From positions 1 through 20,682 of the IMG/VR virus record IMGVR_UViG_3300017917_001983: DNA of 20,682 nt; one strand, given 5' to 3'. The notes under the pieces are model-generated. The model had not been told where the DNA came from, did no database searches, and saw only the letters and a program-made list of their open reading frames with translations. This DNA is from a virus. Below are positions 1 to 7,510 of the stretch, piece by piece (position 1 is the stretch's first letter; every line of letters begins with the position of its first letter). The position numbers and the translations under genes were made by a program.

Positions 1-35
1 AATGGGGTTAGATCAAAAGATGTGATTTTAGTCAT
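1..35 (-). CDS. start of an unidentified gene, runs off the window
   Basis: An ATG at 35-33 opens a frame reading MTKITSFDLTP and stays open to base 1, so only 11 codons are visible. A strong ribosome binding site (AAAGGAG) lies 7 bases upstream inside a 21-base block that is repeated ahead of groES. The leader contains a hairpin (71-98) and a late-type promoter candidate (102-109). These features suggest a highly expressed late, probably structural, gene. Too little protein is visible to name it. Confidence 0.7.
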   Translation of the reverse strand, partial: MTKITSFDLTP

Positions 36-40
36 TTGTT

Positions 41-61
41 TTCTCCTTTATTAAGCAAGTT
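41..61 (-). repeat. late-leader repeat, copy 1
   Basis: This 21-base block, which includes the AAAGGAG ribosome binding site, is identical to 2173-2193. Both copies sit between a 5' hairpin and an ATG-ACN-AAA start, so the similarity continues past the exact match. The two copies bracket the groES-groEL cassette. Directly visible; origin by duplication is inferred. Confidence 0.9.
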
Positions 62-70
62 GACTATACA

Positions 71-98
71 GTGTGGACCCGACCATCGGCATCCACAC
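71..98 (-). other. 5' leader hairpin of the partial gene at 1-35
   Basis: The arms GTGTGGA (71-77) and TCCACAC (92-98) pair perfectly. An inner stem CCGA (79-82) with TCGG (86-89) closes a 3-base loop. There is no T-tract on either side, so it is unlikely to be an intrinsic terminator for groEL. It begins within about 2 bases of the transcript start predicted from the promoter at 102-109. That fits a 5'-end stabilising structure, as at 2200-2220. Confidence 0.65.
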
Positions 99-101
99 AT
101 G

Positions 102-109
102 TATTTATT
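102..109 (-). promoter_or_regulatory. candidate T4-type late promoter (AATAAATA)
   Basis: The minus strand reads AATAAATA, one mismatch from the T4 late consensus TATAAATA. It is followed by a hairpin and the 21-base leader block, the same order as at the exact consensus site 2225-2232. The shared layout makes it more credible than the 8-mer alone. It would drive the gene starting at 35. Confidence 0.5.
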
Positions 110-125
110 TCAGTGTACTACTAAA

Positions 126-1751
<1,626 letters not shown>

Positions 1752-2048
1752 TTATTCTCCTTTGTTTACAACTGCCATAACATCATCTTCACGCATGATG
1801 AGATATTCTTGATCATCGATCTTGACTTTTTGTCCAGCTGTTTTACTAAACAACACACGATCACCGGCTTGGATAACCATTGGAACAATTTTACCGTCTA
1901 CATCAATTTTACCTGTGCCGGCTGCTAACACGTCGCCTTGACTGGGTTTTTCTGCGGCTGCATCAGGAATAAAAATTCCAGATTTTGTCACGGTTTCGGA
2001 CTCAAGTACTTGGACCACTAGTCGGTCACGAATTGGTTTTAATTTCAT
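1752..2048 (-). CDS. groS: co-chaperonin GroES (Hsp10)
   Basis: The product has 98 residues, the normal size. It starts KLKPIRDRLVVQ, the Hsp10 signature strand. It has a mobile-loop segment around residues 17-37 (ETVTKSGIFIPDAAAEKPSQ), which contacts GroEL, and ends with the usual EYLIMREDDVMAVV strand. The start is set by AAGGAG six bases upstream. Expression can come from two promoters: a late promoter at 2225-2232 and a sigma70-type promoter at 2087-2116 carrying a palindrome. It is a true GroES by sequence rather than a gp31-type substitute. Encoded directly before groEL, as in bacteria. Confidence 0.97.
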   Translation of the reverse strand: MKLKPIRDRLVVQVLESETVTKSGIFIPDAAAEKPSQGDVLAAGTGKIDVDGKIVPMVIQAGDRVLFSKTAGQKVKIDDQEYLIMREDDVMAVVNKGE

Positions 2049-2086
2049 TTTTTCTCCTTAGATAATTAGAATCTGCGTCAACAGAT

Positions 2087-2116
2087 AGTATAGCACACAT
2101 TATGATAATGTGTCAA
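2087..2116 (-). promoter_or_regulatory. sigma70 promoter for groES-groEL
   Basis: The minus strand shows -35 TTGACA (2116-2111), an 18-base spacer and -10 TATACT (2092-2087) preceded by TGC, an extended -10. The transcript would start near 2080 and give a leader of about 32 bases with the AAGGAG site. The spacer is almost entirely a perfect palindrome (2095-2113), so the promoter is probably repressible. Host sigma70 recognition fits early transcription in a T4-like phage (inference). Confidence 0.8.
2095..2113. promoter_or_regulatory. 19-bp palindromic operator candidate in the groES promoter
   Basis: ACACATTATGATAATGTGT has 9-base arms that match perfectly around a single central base. It fills the spacer between -35 and -10 and overlaps half of the -35 box. 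A dimeric repressor bound here would block the polymerase. It does not resemble CIRCE, the HrcA site found before many groES genes, which has TTAGCACTC/GAGTGCTAA arms. No regulator gene is recognisable in this window. Confidence 0.6.
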
Positions 2117-2132
2117 CGATTATTTTTAGGAT

Positions 2133-2168
2133 TTAAAATAGCCAGACTGGCTGAGATGATTTTGTCAT
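2133..2168 (-). CDS. 11-codon leader mini-ORF (MTKSSQPVWLF)
   Basis: ATG at 2168 is preceded by the AAAGGAG site of the repeated leader block and followed by 11 codons and TAA. Its first three residues (MTK) equal those of the gene starting at 35, whose leader is the same. It could be a translated leader peptide or the truncated remnant of a duplicated gene start. A hairpin (2140-2152) lies in its last codons. Translation is plausible from the strong ribosome binding site but unproven. Confidence 0.4.
   Translation of the reverse strand: MTKSSQPVWLF
2140..2152 (-). terminator. small hairpin at the end of the mini-ORF, possible attenuator
   Basis: AGCCAGACTGGCT is a perfect inverted repeat; a 5-bp stem with a 3-base loop is feasible. 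On the minus strand it is followed by ATTTTAAAT, a poor T-tract. It could weakly terminate late transcripts or respond to translation of the mini-ORF, and it sits just before the sigma70 promoter. The stem is short, so the call is weak. Confidence 0.3.
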
Positions 2169-2172
2169 GTTA

Positions 2173-2193
2173 TTCTCCTTTATTAAGCAAGTT
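2173..2193 (-). repeat. late-leader repeat, copy 2
   Basis: Identical over 21 bases to 41-61, including the ribosome binding site. Here it precedes the 11-codon mini-ORF instead of a full gene. Recombination between the two copies would remove groES and groEL and rejoin the leader to the gene at 35. Confidence 0.9.
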
Positions 2194-2199
2194 TAATTG

Positions 2200-2220
2200 T
2201 GTAGCCCATTAGGCACTACA
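2200..2220 (-). other. 5' leader hairpin upstream of the mini-ORF and groES
   Basis: On the minus strand TGTAG (2220-2216) pairs with CTACA (2204-2200), and an inner CCT/GGG stem is offset by a 2-base bulge. It begins at the transcript start predicted from the late promoter at 2225-2232. Its bases differ from the hairpin at 71-98 but its place in the leader is the same. Confidence 0.55.
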
Positions 2221-2224
2221 AGAT

Positions 2225-2232
2225 TATTTATA
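2225..2232 (-). promoter_or_regulatory. T4-type late promoter (exact TATAAATA)
   Basis: The minus strand reads TATAAATA, the full T4 late consensus, in the short gap between the rpsU stop (2247) and groES. Transcription would start near 2219 and cover a hairpin, the repeated leader block, the mini-ORF, groES and groEL. T4 late promoters need the sliding clamp and the gp55/gp33 sigma system; those genes are not in this window. Confidence 0.75.
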
Positions 2233-2246
2233 ACACAAATTTCTGA

Positions 2247-2471
2247 TCAATACAATTTTTTTGGTAAACTTTGTTTTGCTAATTCTTTGCGATGACGATT
2301 TTTAGCAGCAGCTTTCTTCTTTTTACGGGCAGTGGTGGGCTTTTCGTAGGTTTCGCGATCACGAAGTTCTTGTAATAGACCAGATTCCATTACTTTTTTC
2401 TTAAACTTACGCAGAGCTTGTTCTACTTTGCCGTCCTTAACTAATACCGAGTTTCCGTAAATTGGTTTCAC
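2247..2471 (-). CDS. rpsU: ribosomal protein bS21
   Basis: The 74-residue product matches S21 in size (71 in E. coli) and pattern: a short N-terminal strand ([19 protein letters not shown]), a central helix ([16 protein letters not shown]) and a Lys/Arg-rich tail. S21 binds the 30S platform near the mRNA exit and anti-Shine-Dalgarno region and helps initiation. Phage-encoded S21 is known in aquatic viruses and is thought to exchange with the host protein; that role here is inferred. The start overlaps the clpX stop by 4 bases. It is the last gene before the late promoter. Confidence 0.93.
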   Translation of the reverse strand: MKPIYGNSVLVKDGKVEQALRKFKKKVMESGLLQELRDRETYEKPTTARKKKKAAAKNRHRKELAKQSLPKKLY

Positions 2472-3670
2472 TGATTTCCTTCTAAAAGTGTCTTAGGAAT
2501 ATTTACCTGATCTTGCGTGATAACCACTTTGATAATATTTTGTTTACGGTATTGTGATAAGTCAAACATATGGGGCAGTAATACACGCTCTAATTCGCTG
2601 TGCAGTCCGCGAGCACCTGTTTTTGTAGTGATTGTGCGTTCTGCTATTAAATCCAGGCTTTCTGGTTCAAATTCAAGTTCTACACCATCTTGATCAAACA
2701 GCCATTTGTACTGTTCTACAAAGTTATGTTTTACTCCAGATAATATGTTGACTAACTGTTGTTTAGACAATTGTTCTAGTGACACTGTAGTTGGAAAACG
2801 TCCTACAAATTCCGGAATCAATCCAAATCTTACTAGGTCATCCGCAGTATGTTCAATATGATTTACTTCAGGTGTAACACTGGCTCCGAAACCAATACTA
2901 GTGCCACGTACACGATTTTGGACAATGTTATCTAATCCTACAAATGCTCCACCTGCTACAAACAAGATTCGACTGGTATCAATTTCCACTGTATCAGAAC
3001 TTGATGATTTTTTATTGCCTTGTGCGGGTATTTTGCATTTGGTGCCTTCTACAAGTTTAAGCAGAGCTTGTTGTACGCCTTCACCAGATACATCTCTCGC
3101 TACAGTGGCATTTTCACTTTTACGGCTGATTTTGTCAATCTCATCAACAAATATAATACCACGCTGGGTTCGTTCTATGTCACCGTTGGCTGCAGAGTAC
3201 AATCTTGAAATTAAAGTTTCAACATCATCTCCGACATACCCAGCTTCAGTTAAACATGTAGCATCAGCAATAACAAATGGTACATCAAGATATCGTGCTA
3301 CTGTTCGAGCCAACAATGTTTTTCCTGTGCCTGTTGGACCAATCATTAGTATGTTAGACTTTTGTATTTCAATTGCGGGATCTGTGTTGGCGATACGTTT
3401 GTAATGATTGGCAATGGCTACACTTAATACACGCTTGGCATCTGTTTGTCCAATCACATACTGATCAAGATAAGAATAAATTTCCCTAGGATCAAGATCA
3501 ATTGTGGAGCTTTTTTTCTTTGGGGTTTGTGTAATAGAATCTTTGAGTAATCCGCTACACAAATCTACACATTCATTGCAAATAGCAACTTTATGACTTA
3601 CAATCAATTTACCAACTTGATCTTTATGTTTGCTACAAAAACTACAATGATTGATTGAGTTATCTGTCAT
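2468..3670 (-). CDS. clpX: ATP-dependent unfoldase ClpX
   Basis: The product has 400 residues (E. coli 424). The N-terminal C4 zinc domain is intact (C9, C12, C31, C34). Walker A is GPTGTGKT (111-118), pore loop 1 is GYVG (144-147), Walker B is IIFVDEID (172-179), pore loop 2 lies in [18 protein letters not shown] (193-210), and the sensor-2 GARGL is present. The IGF loop that docks on ClpP is kept (259-261). The RKH loop that recognises ssrA-type tags in E. coli is replaced by a Lys/Ser stretch (about 218-225). No clpP is visible here, so the protein may redirect the host ClpP or act alone as an unfoldase (inference). No clear ribosome binding site is seen; its ATG is 1 base after the upstream stop, so translation is probably coupled. 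Confidence 0.96.
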   Translation of the reverse strand: MTDNSINHCSFCSKHKDQVGKLIVSHKVAICNECVDLCSGLLKDSITQTPKKKSSTIDLDPREIYSYLDQYVIGQTDAKRVLSVAIANHYKRIANTDPAIEIQKSNILMIGPTGTGKTLLARTVARYLDVPFVIADATCLTEAGYVGDDVETLISRLYSAANGDIERTQRGIIFVDEIDKISRKSENATVARDVSGEGVQQALLKLVEGTKCKIPAQGNKKSSSSDTVEIDTSRILFVAGGAFVGLDNIVQNRVRGTSIGFGASVTPEVNHIEHTADDLVRFGLIPEFVGRFPTTVSLEQLSKQQLVNILSGVKHNFVEQYKWLFDQDGVELEFEPESLDLIAERTITTKTGARGLHSELERVLLPHMFDLSQYRKQNIIKVVITQDQVNIPKTLLEGNQ

Positions 3671-3671
3671 G

Positions 3672-5183
3672 TTACTTGTTTTTTAAACGGTTTTCAATTT
3701 GATCTTGTTCTGCAGAGCTCAACAAGTCAGGATCATATTCACCTGATTCAATCTTGCTGATCAAGTGATCGATATAGGCAGTATTATATGCATATTGATC
3801 ACTCAGTGATTTGTCAACTTCAATCCAGCGATTGCCATTGAACTTGTATAGAGCACTCGGAATACGATCTACTCTAAGGAATGTATCACCTTTGCGGGCA
3901 TCTGTCGGAAAGCTGGTACCAAAGCCCAACATCGTTCCCGCATGAGGTATATTGTCTGCTTGAAGTTTTAAATCTTCCCATGGCAAATGATCAATTTTAC
4001 CATGTTCATATAAATCTCGTTGATGTTTAATAGTGTCATTAGGATTGGCTTCCTTCCATTGACGCATAGCTTCTTTGTCTCGATCCAGTAGATAATCTCC
4101 CGGACGTTCGTTGCTGGCATCTAGACCTGGTGCGTTTGGACTTACAAATTCTGATTCAACTGTTTGTTTAATTTGTTCAATCTGTTGTTCAGTTATTGGA
4201 CCATTGTCTTGCTCATATTTTGGAGGCTCAACCACTTCTTTATTTTTTTCAAAAAATGATGTCATAGGCCAAGGAAATCCAGAAAATCGAACAGGCTCGG
4301 GTTTCTCTTGGGTTTCTGGAGGATCTTGATGTTTGGGTTGTTTGTCCCAGAATCGAGCACGTTGTTTGGCATTATCAAACCAAGCCATTAAGTCTGAATC
4401 GTCTTCAAAATCAATTCCTCGCTTGCCTTGACGTTCCCACTTGATTGATTCTGTAGCAGCCAATACCATCATAATGGCCAATGGATCAAACACTAACACA
4501 AGAATAATAATAACCCAACGTACTGCTTTTTCCAACAAGTTGGCATCGGGATTGTCGCCGTAGATCAATGCAGCAATGTATTTGATAGGTCCTACTTCTG
4601 CTTCAACTTTGCGTAATTCTGATGCAATAGGAGCACGTTGTTCATTGAGTGCGGCAATTTTTTTCTGTGCCTGTGTTATTTCATTTTGTAATGCAGTACG
4701 TTCACGTGCTTGACTTCTGCGGATTTGTACAGCACGATCAGCGCCTTTTTCATCGTTTGATCTGGCCATGGTTTGATCCACTGCTGAATCTAACTGAGCA
4801 ATTGCTCGACGGGCTGATTCTATTGTATCGCGTTCTGTTTTGATTTTTTCATCTAAGATTTGTACTTGAGCGGCTACATCACCAGTGGGTACCGCTTGGT
4901 CTAGGTGCGCTTTGGATAAGAAACCAAAGATTCCCATGGACGTAATAAACATTAACACAACAACACTAGCGGTTAATTGTATTTTCATTGAACGTTTACA
5001 GTATTGCCAGTATTCGTGCAACCAAATAGTCACAGTTACTTTGGCTACTTCCATGATTCCGCCCATGATAACAATGGGGAACACAGCCGCGGCGAAAATA
5101 GCTGTCAAGCCAATAATACTATACCATGCGGCAACAAGACTCAAACTAAGTGCTACTGCCAGCGTCCAATAACTTAATATCAT
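3672..5183 (-). CDS. 503-residue membrane/coiled-coil protein of unknown function
   Basis: Not recognised as a characterised family. Three hydrophobic segments lie near residues 2-22, 24-48 and 70-90, followed by a charged Gln/Glu/Arg-rich coiled coil at about 103-198 and a fourth membrane segment at about 221-244. The rest (250-503) is hydrophilic and Pro/Glu-rich, and ends in a compact region (about 415-500) with GDTFLRVD and LYKFNGNRWIEVDK. I believe similar segments occur in proteins of T4-like marine phages, from memory only. The topology suggests an inner-membrane protein with a long coiled coil between segments 3 and 4. The start codon is inside a 13-base tandem duplication and has no clear ribosome binding site. 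Confidence 0.85.
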   Translation of the reverse strand: MILSYWTLAVALSLSLVAAWYSIIGLTAIFAAAVFPIVIMGGIMEVAKVTVTIWLHEYWQYCKRSMKIQLTASVVVLMFITSMGIFGFLSKAHLDQAVPTGDVAAQVQILDEKIKTERDTIESARRAIAQLDSAVDQTMARSNDEKGADRAVQIRRSQARERTALQNEITQAQKKIAALNEQRAPIASELRKVEAEVGPIKYIAALIYGDNPDANLLEKAVRWVIIILVLVFDPLAIMMVLAATESIKWERQGKRGIDFEDDSDLMAWFDNAKQRARFWDKQPKHQDPPETQEKPEPVRFSGFPWPMTSFFEKNKEVVEPPKYEQDNGPITEQQIEQIKQTVESEFVSPNAPGLDASNERPGDYLLDRDKEAMRQWKEANPNDTIKHQRDLYEHGKIDHLPWEDLKLQADNIPHAGTMLGFGTSFPTDARKGDTFLRVDRIPSALYKFNGNRWIEVDKSLSDQYAYNTAYIDHLISKIESGEYDPDLLSSAEQDQIENRLKNK

Positions 5184-5193
5184 AACTTAATAT
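5171..5193 (-). repeat. short direct repeat around the start codon of the 503-residue gene
   Basis: AACTTAATAT occurs at 5171-5180 and again at 5184-5193, with the start codon between the copies. On the minus strand the tandem reads ATATTAAGTTATG then ATATTAAGTTATT. It looks like a 13-base slippage duplication. Confidence 0.8.
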
Positions 5194-5760
5194 TTATTGC
5201 CAAGTCCTGTGTTCTTCGGCTACCCATTCTAACCCATCATAATCAGCAATAGTCCACTCCACATCTCCGGGCACTTTAACTACCCGTAGATTAGAAAAAT
5301 TACTGTTTACAGCTTCGCCCATTTCTTTCACTAATGCAACCAATATAGGGTCGTCACGCTCGATTTCCGTGTCATACCAAGCATCTCCGTTGGCCAACTT
5401 GATTTCTTGACCAAAACGTACAGTGTCATCTCTTGATTCTCTATCAATCAAAGTGTATTCTATGCCGGCACGATCAAGGTAGGCTATTTGTGCGTCCCAA
5501 CTGAGACCAAAGCCTCCATGGCATCGATTGATCACAATGTGTTGAGTGCCGCGAAGTGCTTCAAATGTTTCTTCTTGTTCCTCAGTGAGTTCAGTGTCGC
5601 TGATGTCCAAATATTGTTCAGCCATGTCAATCATGCATGAGAAACAGGTTGGGCAAAACGCCACGTGCAACATACCAAAGTGACCATCTACACCACCTTC
5701 GTCGTCGGTAAAGTCACATGAACAAACACTGCATTTATAGTTTAGGATTTCTTCTGCCAT
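5194..5760 (-). CDS. acidic protein with N-terminal zinc-ribbon-like cysteines
   Basis: The 188-residue product has two CxxC pairs (C10/C13 and C36/C39) plus C15, C42, H27 and H32, so it probably binds zinc. The remainder is acidic, with no recognised domain. It overlaps the upstream gene by 19 bases and has a GGA site just before the ATG. It lies in the accessory operon between a small membrane protein and the 503-residue membrane protein. Zinc binding is inferred from spacing only. Confidence 0.75.
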   Translation of the reverse strand: MAEEILNYKCSVCSCDFTDDEGGVDGHFGMLHVAFCPTCFSCMIDMAEQYLDISDTELTEEQEETFEALRGTQHIVINRCHGGFGLSWDAQIAYLDRAGIEYTLIDRESRDDTVRFGQEIKLANGDAWYDTEIERDDPILVALVKEMGEAVNSNFSNLRVVKVPGDVEWTIADYDGLEWVAEEHRTWQ

Positions 5761-5975
5761 TTTTCCAACGTTAGGTTATAATCACGCTCGGCGTGTATCA
5801 ATCGATTTTCCAATTGTGTTAGTCTGCGTTCACATCGATAAAGACGCACTGCTAAAAATACTATTATAGCAATACCCATGGTCATAGTCAAGCCCCATCC
5901 GGCTATTAGGCCATAGATGCTGTACCATAAATTTTCAACATTGTCAATTAAAAACGAAATAGGATTTAGATTCAT
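5742..5975 (-). CDS. small membrane protein with C-terminal charged helix
   Basis: With the start at 5975 the product has 77 residues and a TAATG overlap with the upstream stop. A start 39 bases further upstream is possible but would give a basic extension inside the preceding gene. One membrane segment at about residues 21-45 is followed by a charged helix that could form a short coiled coil. The spanin-like or holin-like size gives no specific function. Confidence 0.65.
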   Translation of the reverse strand: MNLNPISFLIDNVENLWYSIYGLIAGWGLTMTMGIAIIVFLAVRLYRCERRLTQLENRLIHAERDYNLTLEKWQKKS

Positions 5976-6505
5976 TAATCGTTTTCTTCTTTGTCGGCAG
6001 TCGGAAATGGCCAACCAGTGTTGGGTTTAGATTCTTCTTCACGGTATGGTTCTACTTCTTGAATTGGTTCATTGTAATGTTCATCATCAACTAACTCAAG
6101 TTTAACTGGTCCTAATATGGCCACATGATCGTCTTCAATTTCCCAATTATGATCGCCATCGTAGAGCCATGCCGTGCCGCAACGGCCATCTTCATCTTCT
6201 TTTTCCCAACGAAGTATGGCTTCAATTTCTTGTTTTTCTTCTTCAGTAAATCCATCACTGAAGTTTACATACACTGAACATAGGTCGTCTAACTCGCAAC
6301 CCCAACCCACTTCAGGGCGACAGTGTACTCGATCCATTTCAAATTCCCAAACAGGATCGTCTTCTTCGCGAAATCCATAACCCCAACGCCATGTTTCTGT
6401 AACATCAAATCCTCGAATAGTGCCGTCGGGCATGCGTTCAAATACGTCTACAAAATACTCTACTGATTTCTTTTCTAACGGAGTGATTCTATATAGTTTA
6501 GTCAT
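5975..6505 (-). CDS. acidic protein, possible paralog of the next gene upstream
   Basis: I chose the ATG at 6505 (176 residues, MTKLYRITP...), which overlaps the upstream stop by 8 bases. An ATG at 6544 would add 13 residues. The product is rich in Asp, Glu and Trp. Its segment EIEDDHVAILGPVKLELVDDEH resembles the LWFYGPIRVEDEET segment of the neighbour at 6498-6908, and both are preceded by an acidic helix. They may be diverged tandem copies. No known domain is recognised. Confidence 0.7.
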   Translation of the reverse strand: MTKLYRITPLEKKSVEYFVDVFERMPDGTIRGFDVTETWRWGYGFREEDDPVWEFEMDRVHCRPEVGWGCELDDLCSVYVNFSDGFTEEEKQEIEAILRWEKEDEDGRCGTAWLYDGDHNWEIEDDHVAILGPVKLELVDDEHYNEPIQEVEPYREEESKPNTGWPFPTADKEEND

Positions 6506-6908
6506 CGCTGTCACCGTAAACTGTGGTTTCGCCAGTTTCTTCATCTTCTACACGAATAGGTCCATAGAACCAAAGTTCTCGGTCCGACCAAGACCATCCT
6601 AATTCTTCAACTCCTGATTCACCTTCGTCTTCGAACATCATGATGATTTGATTAGCTGTATTTGAATCAACATTGCCTTCGACTTCGATGCTGATACGTT
6701 CACCAGGTTCTTCATCTACCCATCCTACTGCTACACCCATTTCGGCACCGTCGTCGGCGTCATATAAGTCTAAATCAACGTCGGCATCTTCATCACTGAA
6801 AACTGAGGATGTGTCGAATCTTGAAACAATGGTAATTTTTTCATCGTCTTGATAAAAATCAATACGCTCAACTACGCTGTCTGGATATACTGGTGTAAAC
6901 TTTCTCAT
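6498..6908 (-). CDS. strongly acidic protein of unknown function
   Basis: The start at 6908 (136 residues, MRKFTPVYPDS...) gives the ATGA overlap used throughout this operon; an upstream ATG would add only four residues. The product has a dense Asp/Glu stretch at about residues 36-52 and an acidic C-terminus (EDEETGE...GDSDD). Such charge is seen in DNA-mimic inhibitors, but no fold is recognised, so that idea is only a possibility. It probably shares ancestry with the gene at 5975-6505. Confidence 0.7.
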   Translation of the reverse strand: MRKFTPVYPDSVVERIDFYQDDEKITIVSRFDTSSVFSDEDADVDLDLYDADDGAEMGVAVGWVDEEPGERISIEVEGNVDSNTANQIIMMFEDEGESGVEELGWSWSDRELWFYGPIRVEDEETGETTVYGDSDD

Positions 6909-7123
6909 ACATATTCCCATTCTGAGGATTCGATAACTTCACGTGCTTTGTGTCGGGCTTCGGCTAATGTCAATGCTGGTATTTGGGCTGTGAGTATACC
7001 GTTTCTATCTACACGGATAGTCCACGGTGCAGGCATTTTCAAACTAAATGTGCCTACACGCACACGCACAGTGAACAACTCACTGTAGCGAGCTTGGTTG
7101 ATAACGTCTTTAGATGTTAGCAT
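6905..7123 (-). CDS. 72-residue hypothetical protein
   Basis: The product has a predicted beta-rich middle (FTVRVRVGTFSLKMPAPWTIRVDRNG) and a C-terminal helix (TLAEARHKAREVIESSEWEYV). It overlaps the next gene downstream by ATGA and the Cys-rich gene upstream by 14 bases. The layout of a beta sheet plus one helix recalls HicB-type folds, but no partner toxin is visible and I do not assign it. Confidence 0.65.
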   Translation of the reverse strand: MLTSKDVINQARYSELFTVRVRVGTFSLKMPAPWTIRVDRNGILTAQIPALTLAEARHKAREVIESSEWEYV

Positions 7124-7262
7124 CTTGATCCTTACATTTTTGATTACAACTATCGCGTCCTTGACGGCACTCTCCCCAACACCCGCCTGGAAGTTTTTTC
7201 ACTACATAAACCACAGCAACCACGGTCACGGCAAAGATTGATCCAATGGCTATAGCTGTCAT
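7110..7262 (-). CDS. 50-residue membrane protein with twin Cx3C motif
   Basis: A short gene with ATGA overlap to the gene upstream. Residues 4-21 form one hydrophobic segment. After two lysines there is a small domain with C28-x3-C32 and C39-x3-C43 in a Gly/Arg/Asp/Asn context, which could form two disulphides or bind a metal. The lysines next to the membrane segment favour an N-out/C-in orientation, so metal binding in the cytoplasm is as likely as disulphides. No family recognised. Position and overlaps on both sides support it as a real gene. Confidence 0.6.
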   Translation of the reverse strand: MTAIAIGSIFAVTVVAVVYVVKKLPGGCWGECRQGRDSCNQKCKDQDANI

Positions 7263-7510
7263 TTTTTACTCAATTCTCGAGCAATGCGATTTTGCTCAGT
7301 AGTGTATAAATGATATTGAAACCGAACAAACCAAACTATTGTATCAATCAAACTGATTGCAATACCCACTATCATGATACGGAACGGCCATGGATCAGGA
7401 CATGCACCCAGTTTGGCTACCAAAGCCAATATAACCAACATGAATGCCCAGAATTGAGCACTCTTGTAACAACCTTCAAACTGCCATTGTAAAAATTTTA
7501 CTAATTTCAT
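7259..7510 (-). CDS. 83-residue two-pass membrane protein
   Basis: Two hydrophobic segments lie at about residues 18-36 (AQFWAFMLVILALVAKLG) and 42-62 (FRIMIVGIAISLIDTIVWFV), followed by a charged tail. It overlaps both neighbours by ATGA. The size and hairpin topology are compatible with a small phage inner-membrane protein; no function is recognised. Confidence 0.7.
   Translation of the reverse strand: MKLVKFLQWQFEGCYKSAQFWAFMLVILALVAKLGACPDPWPFRIMIVGIAISLIDTIVWFVRFQYHLYTTEQNRIARELSKK

Noticed and set aside
71-98. Intrinsic terminator for groEL
   Set aside because: The stem is good but no T-run follows on the minus strand, and the hairpin lies at the predicted 5' end of the next transcript.
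2049-2246. CIRCE/HrcA control of groESL
   Set aside because: No TTAGCACTC/GAGTGCTAA arms are found; the palindrome present has different arms.
2901-3404. Plus-strand open frames, such as those opposite clpX, groEL, the ligase and aceA
   Set aside because: All lie opposite well-identified minus-strand genes, lack ribosome binding sites and have compositions expected of antisense shadows.
5191-5198. Late promoter AATAAATA before the 503-residue gene
   Set aside because: It is one mismatch off and overlaps the stop region of the upstream gene; the transcript would begin 2 bases before the ATG with no ribosome binding site. AT-rich sequence gives such matches by chance.
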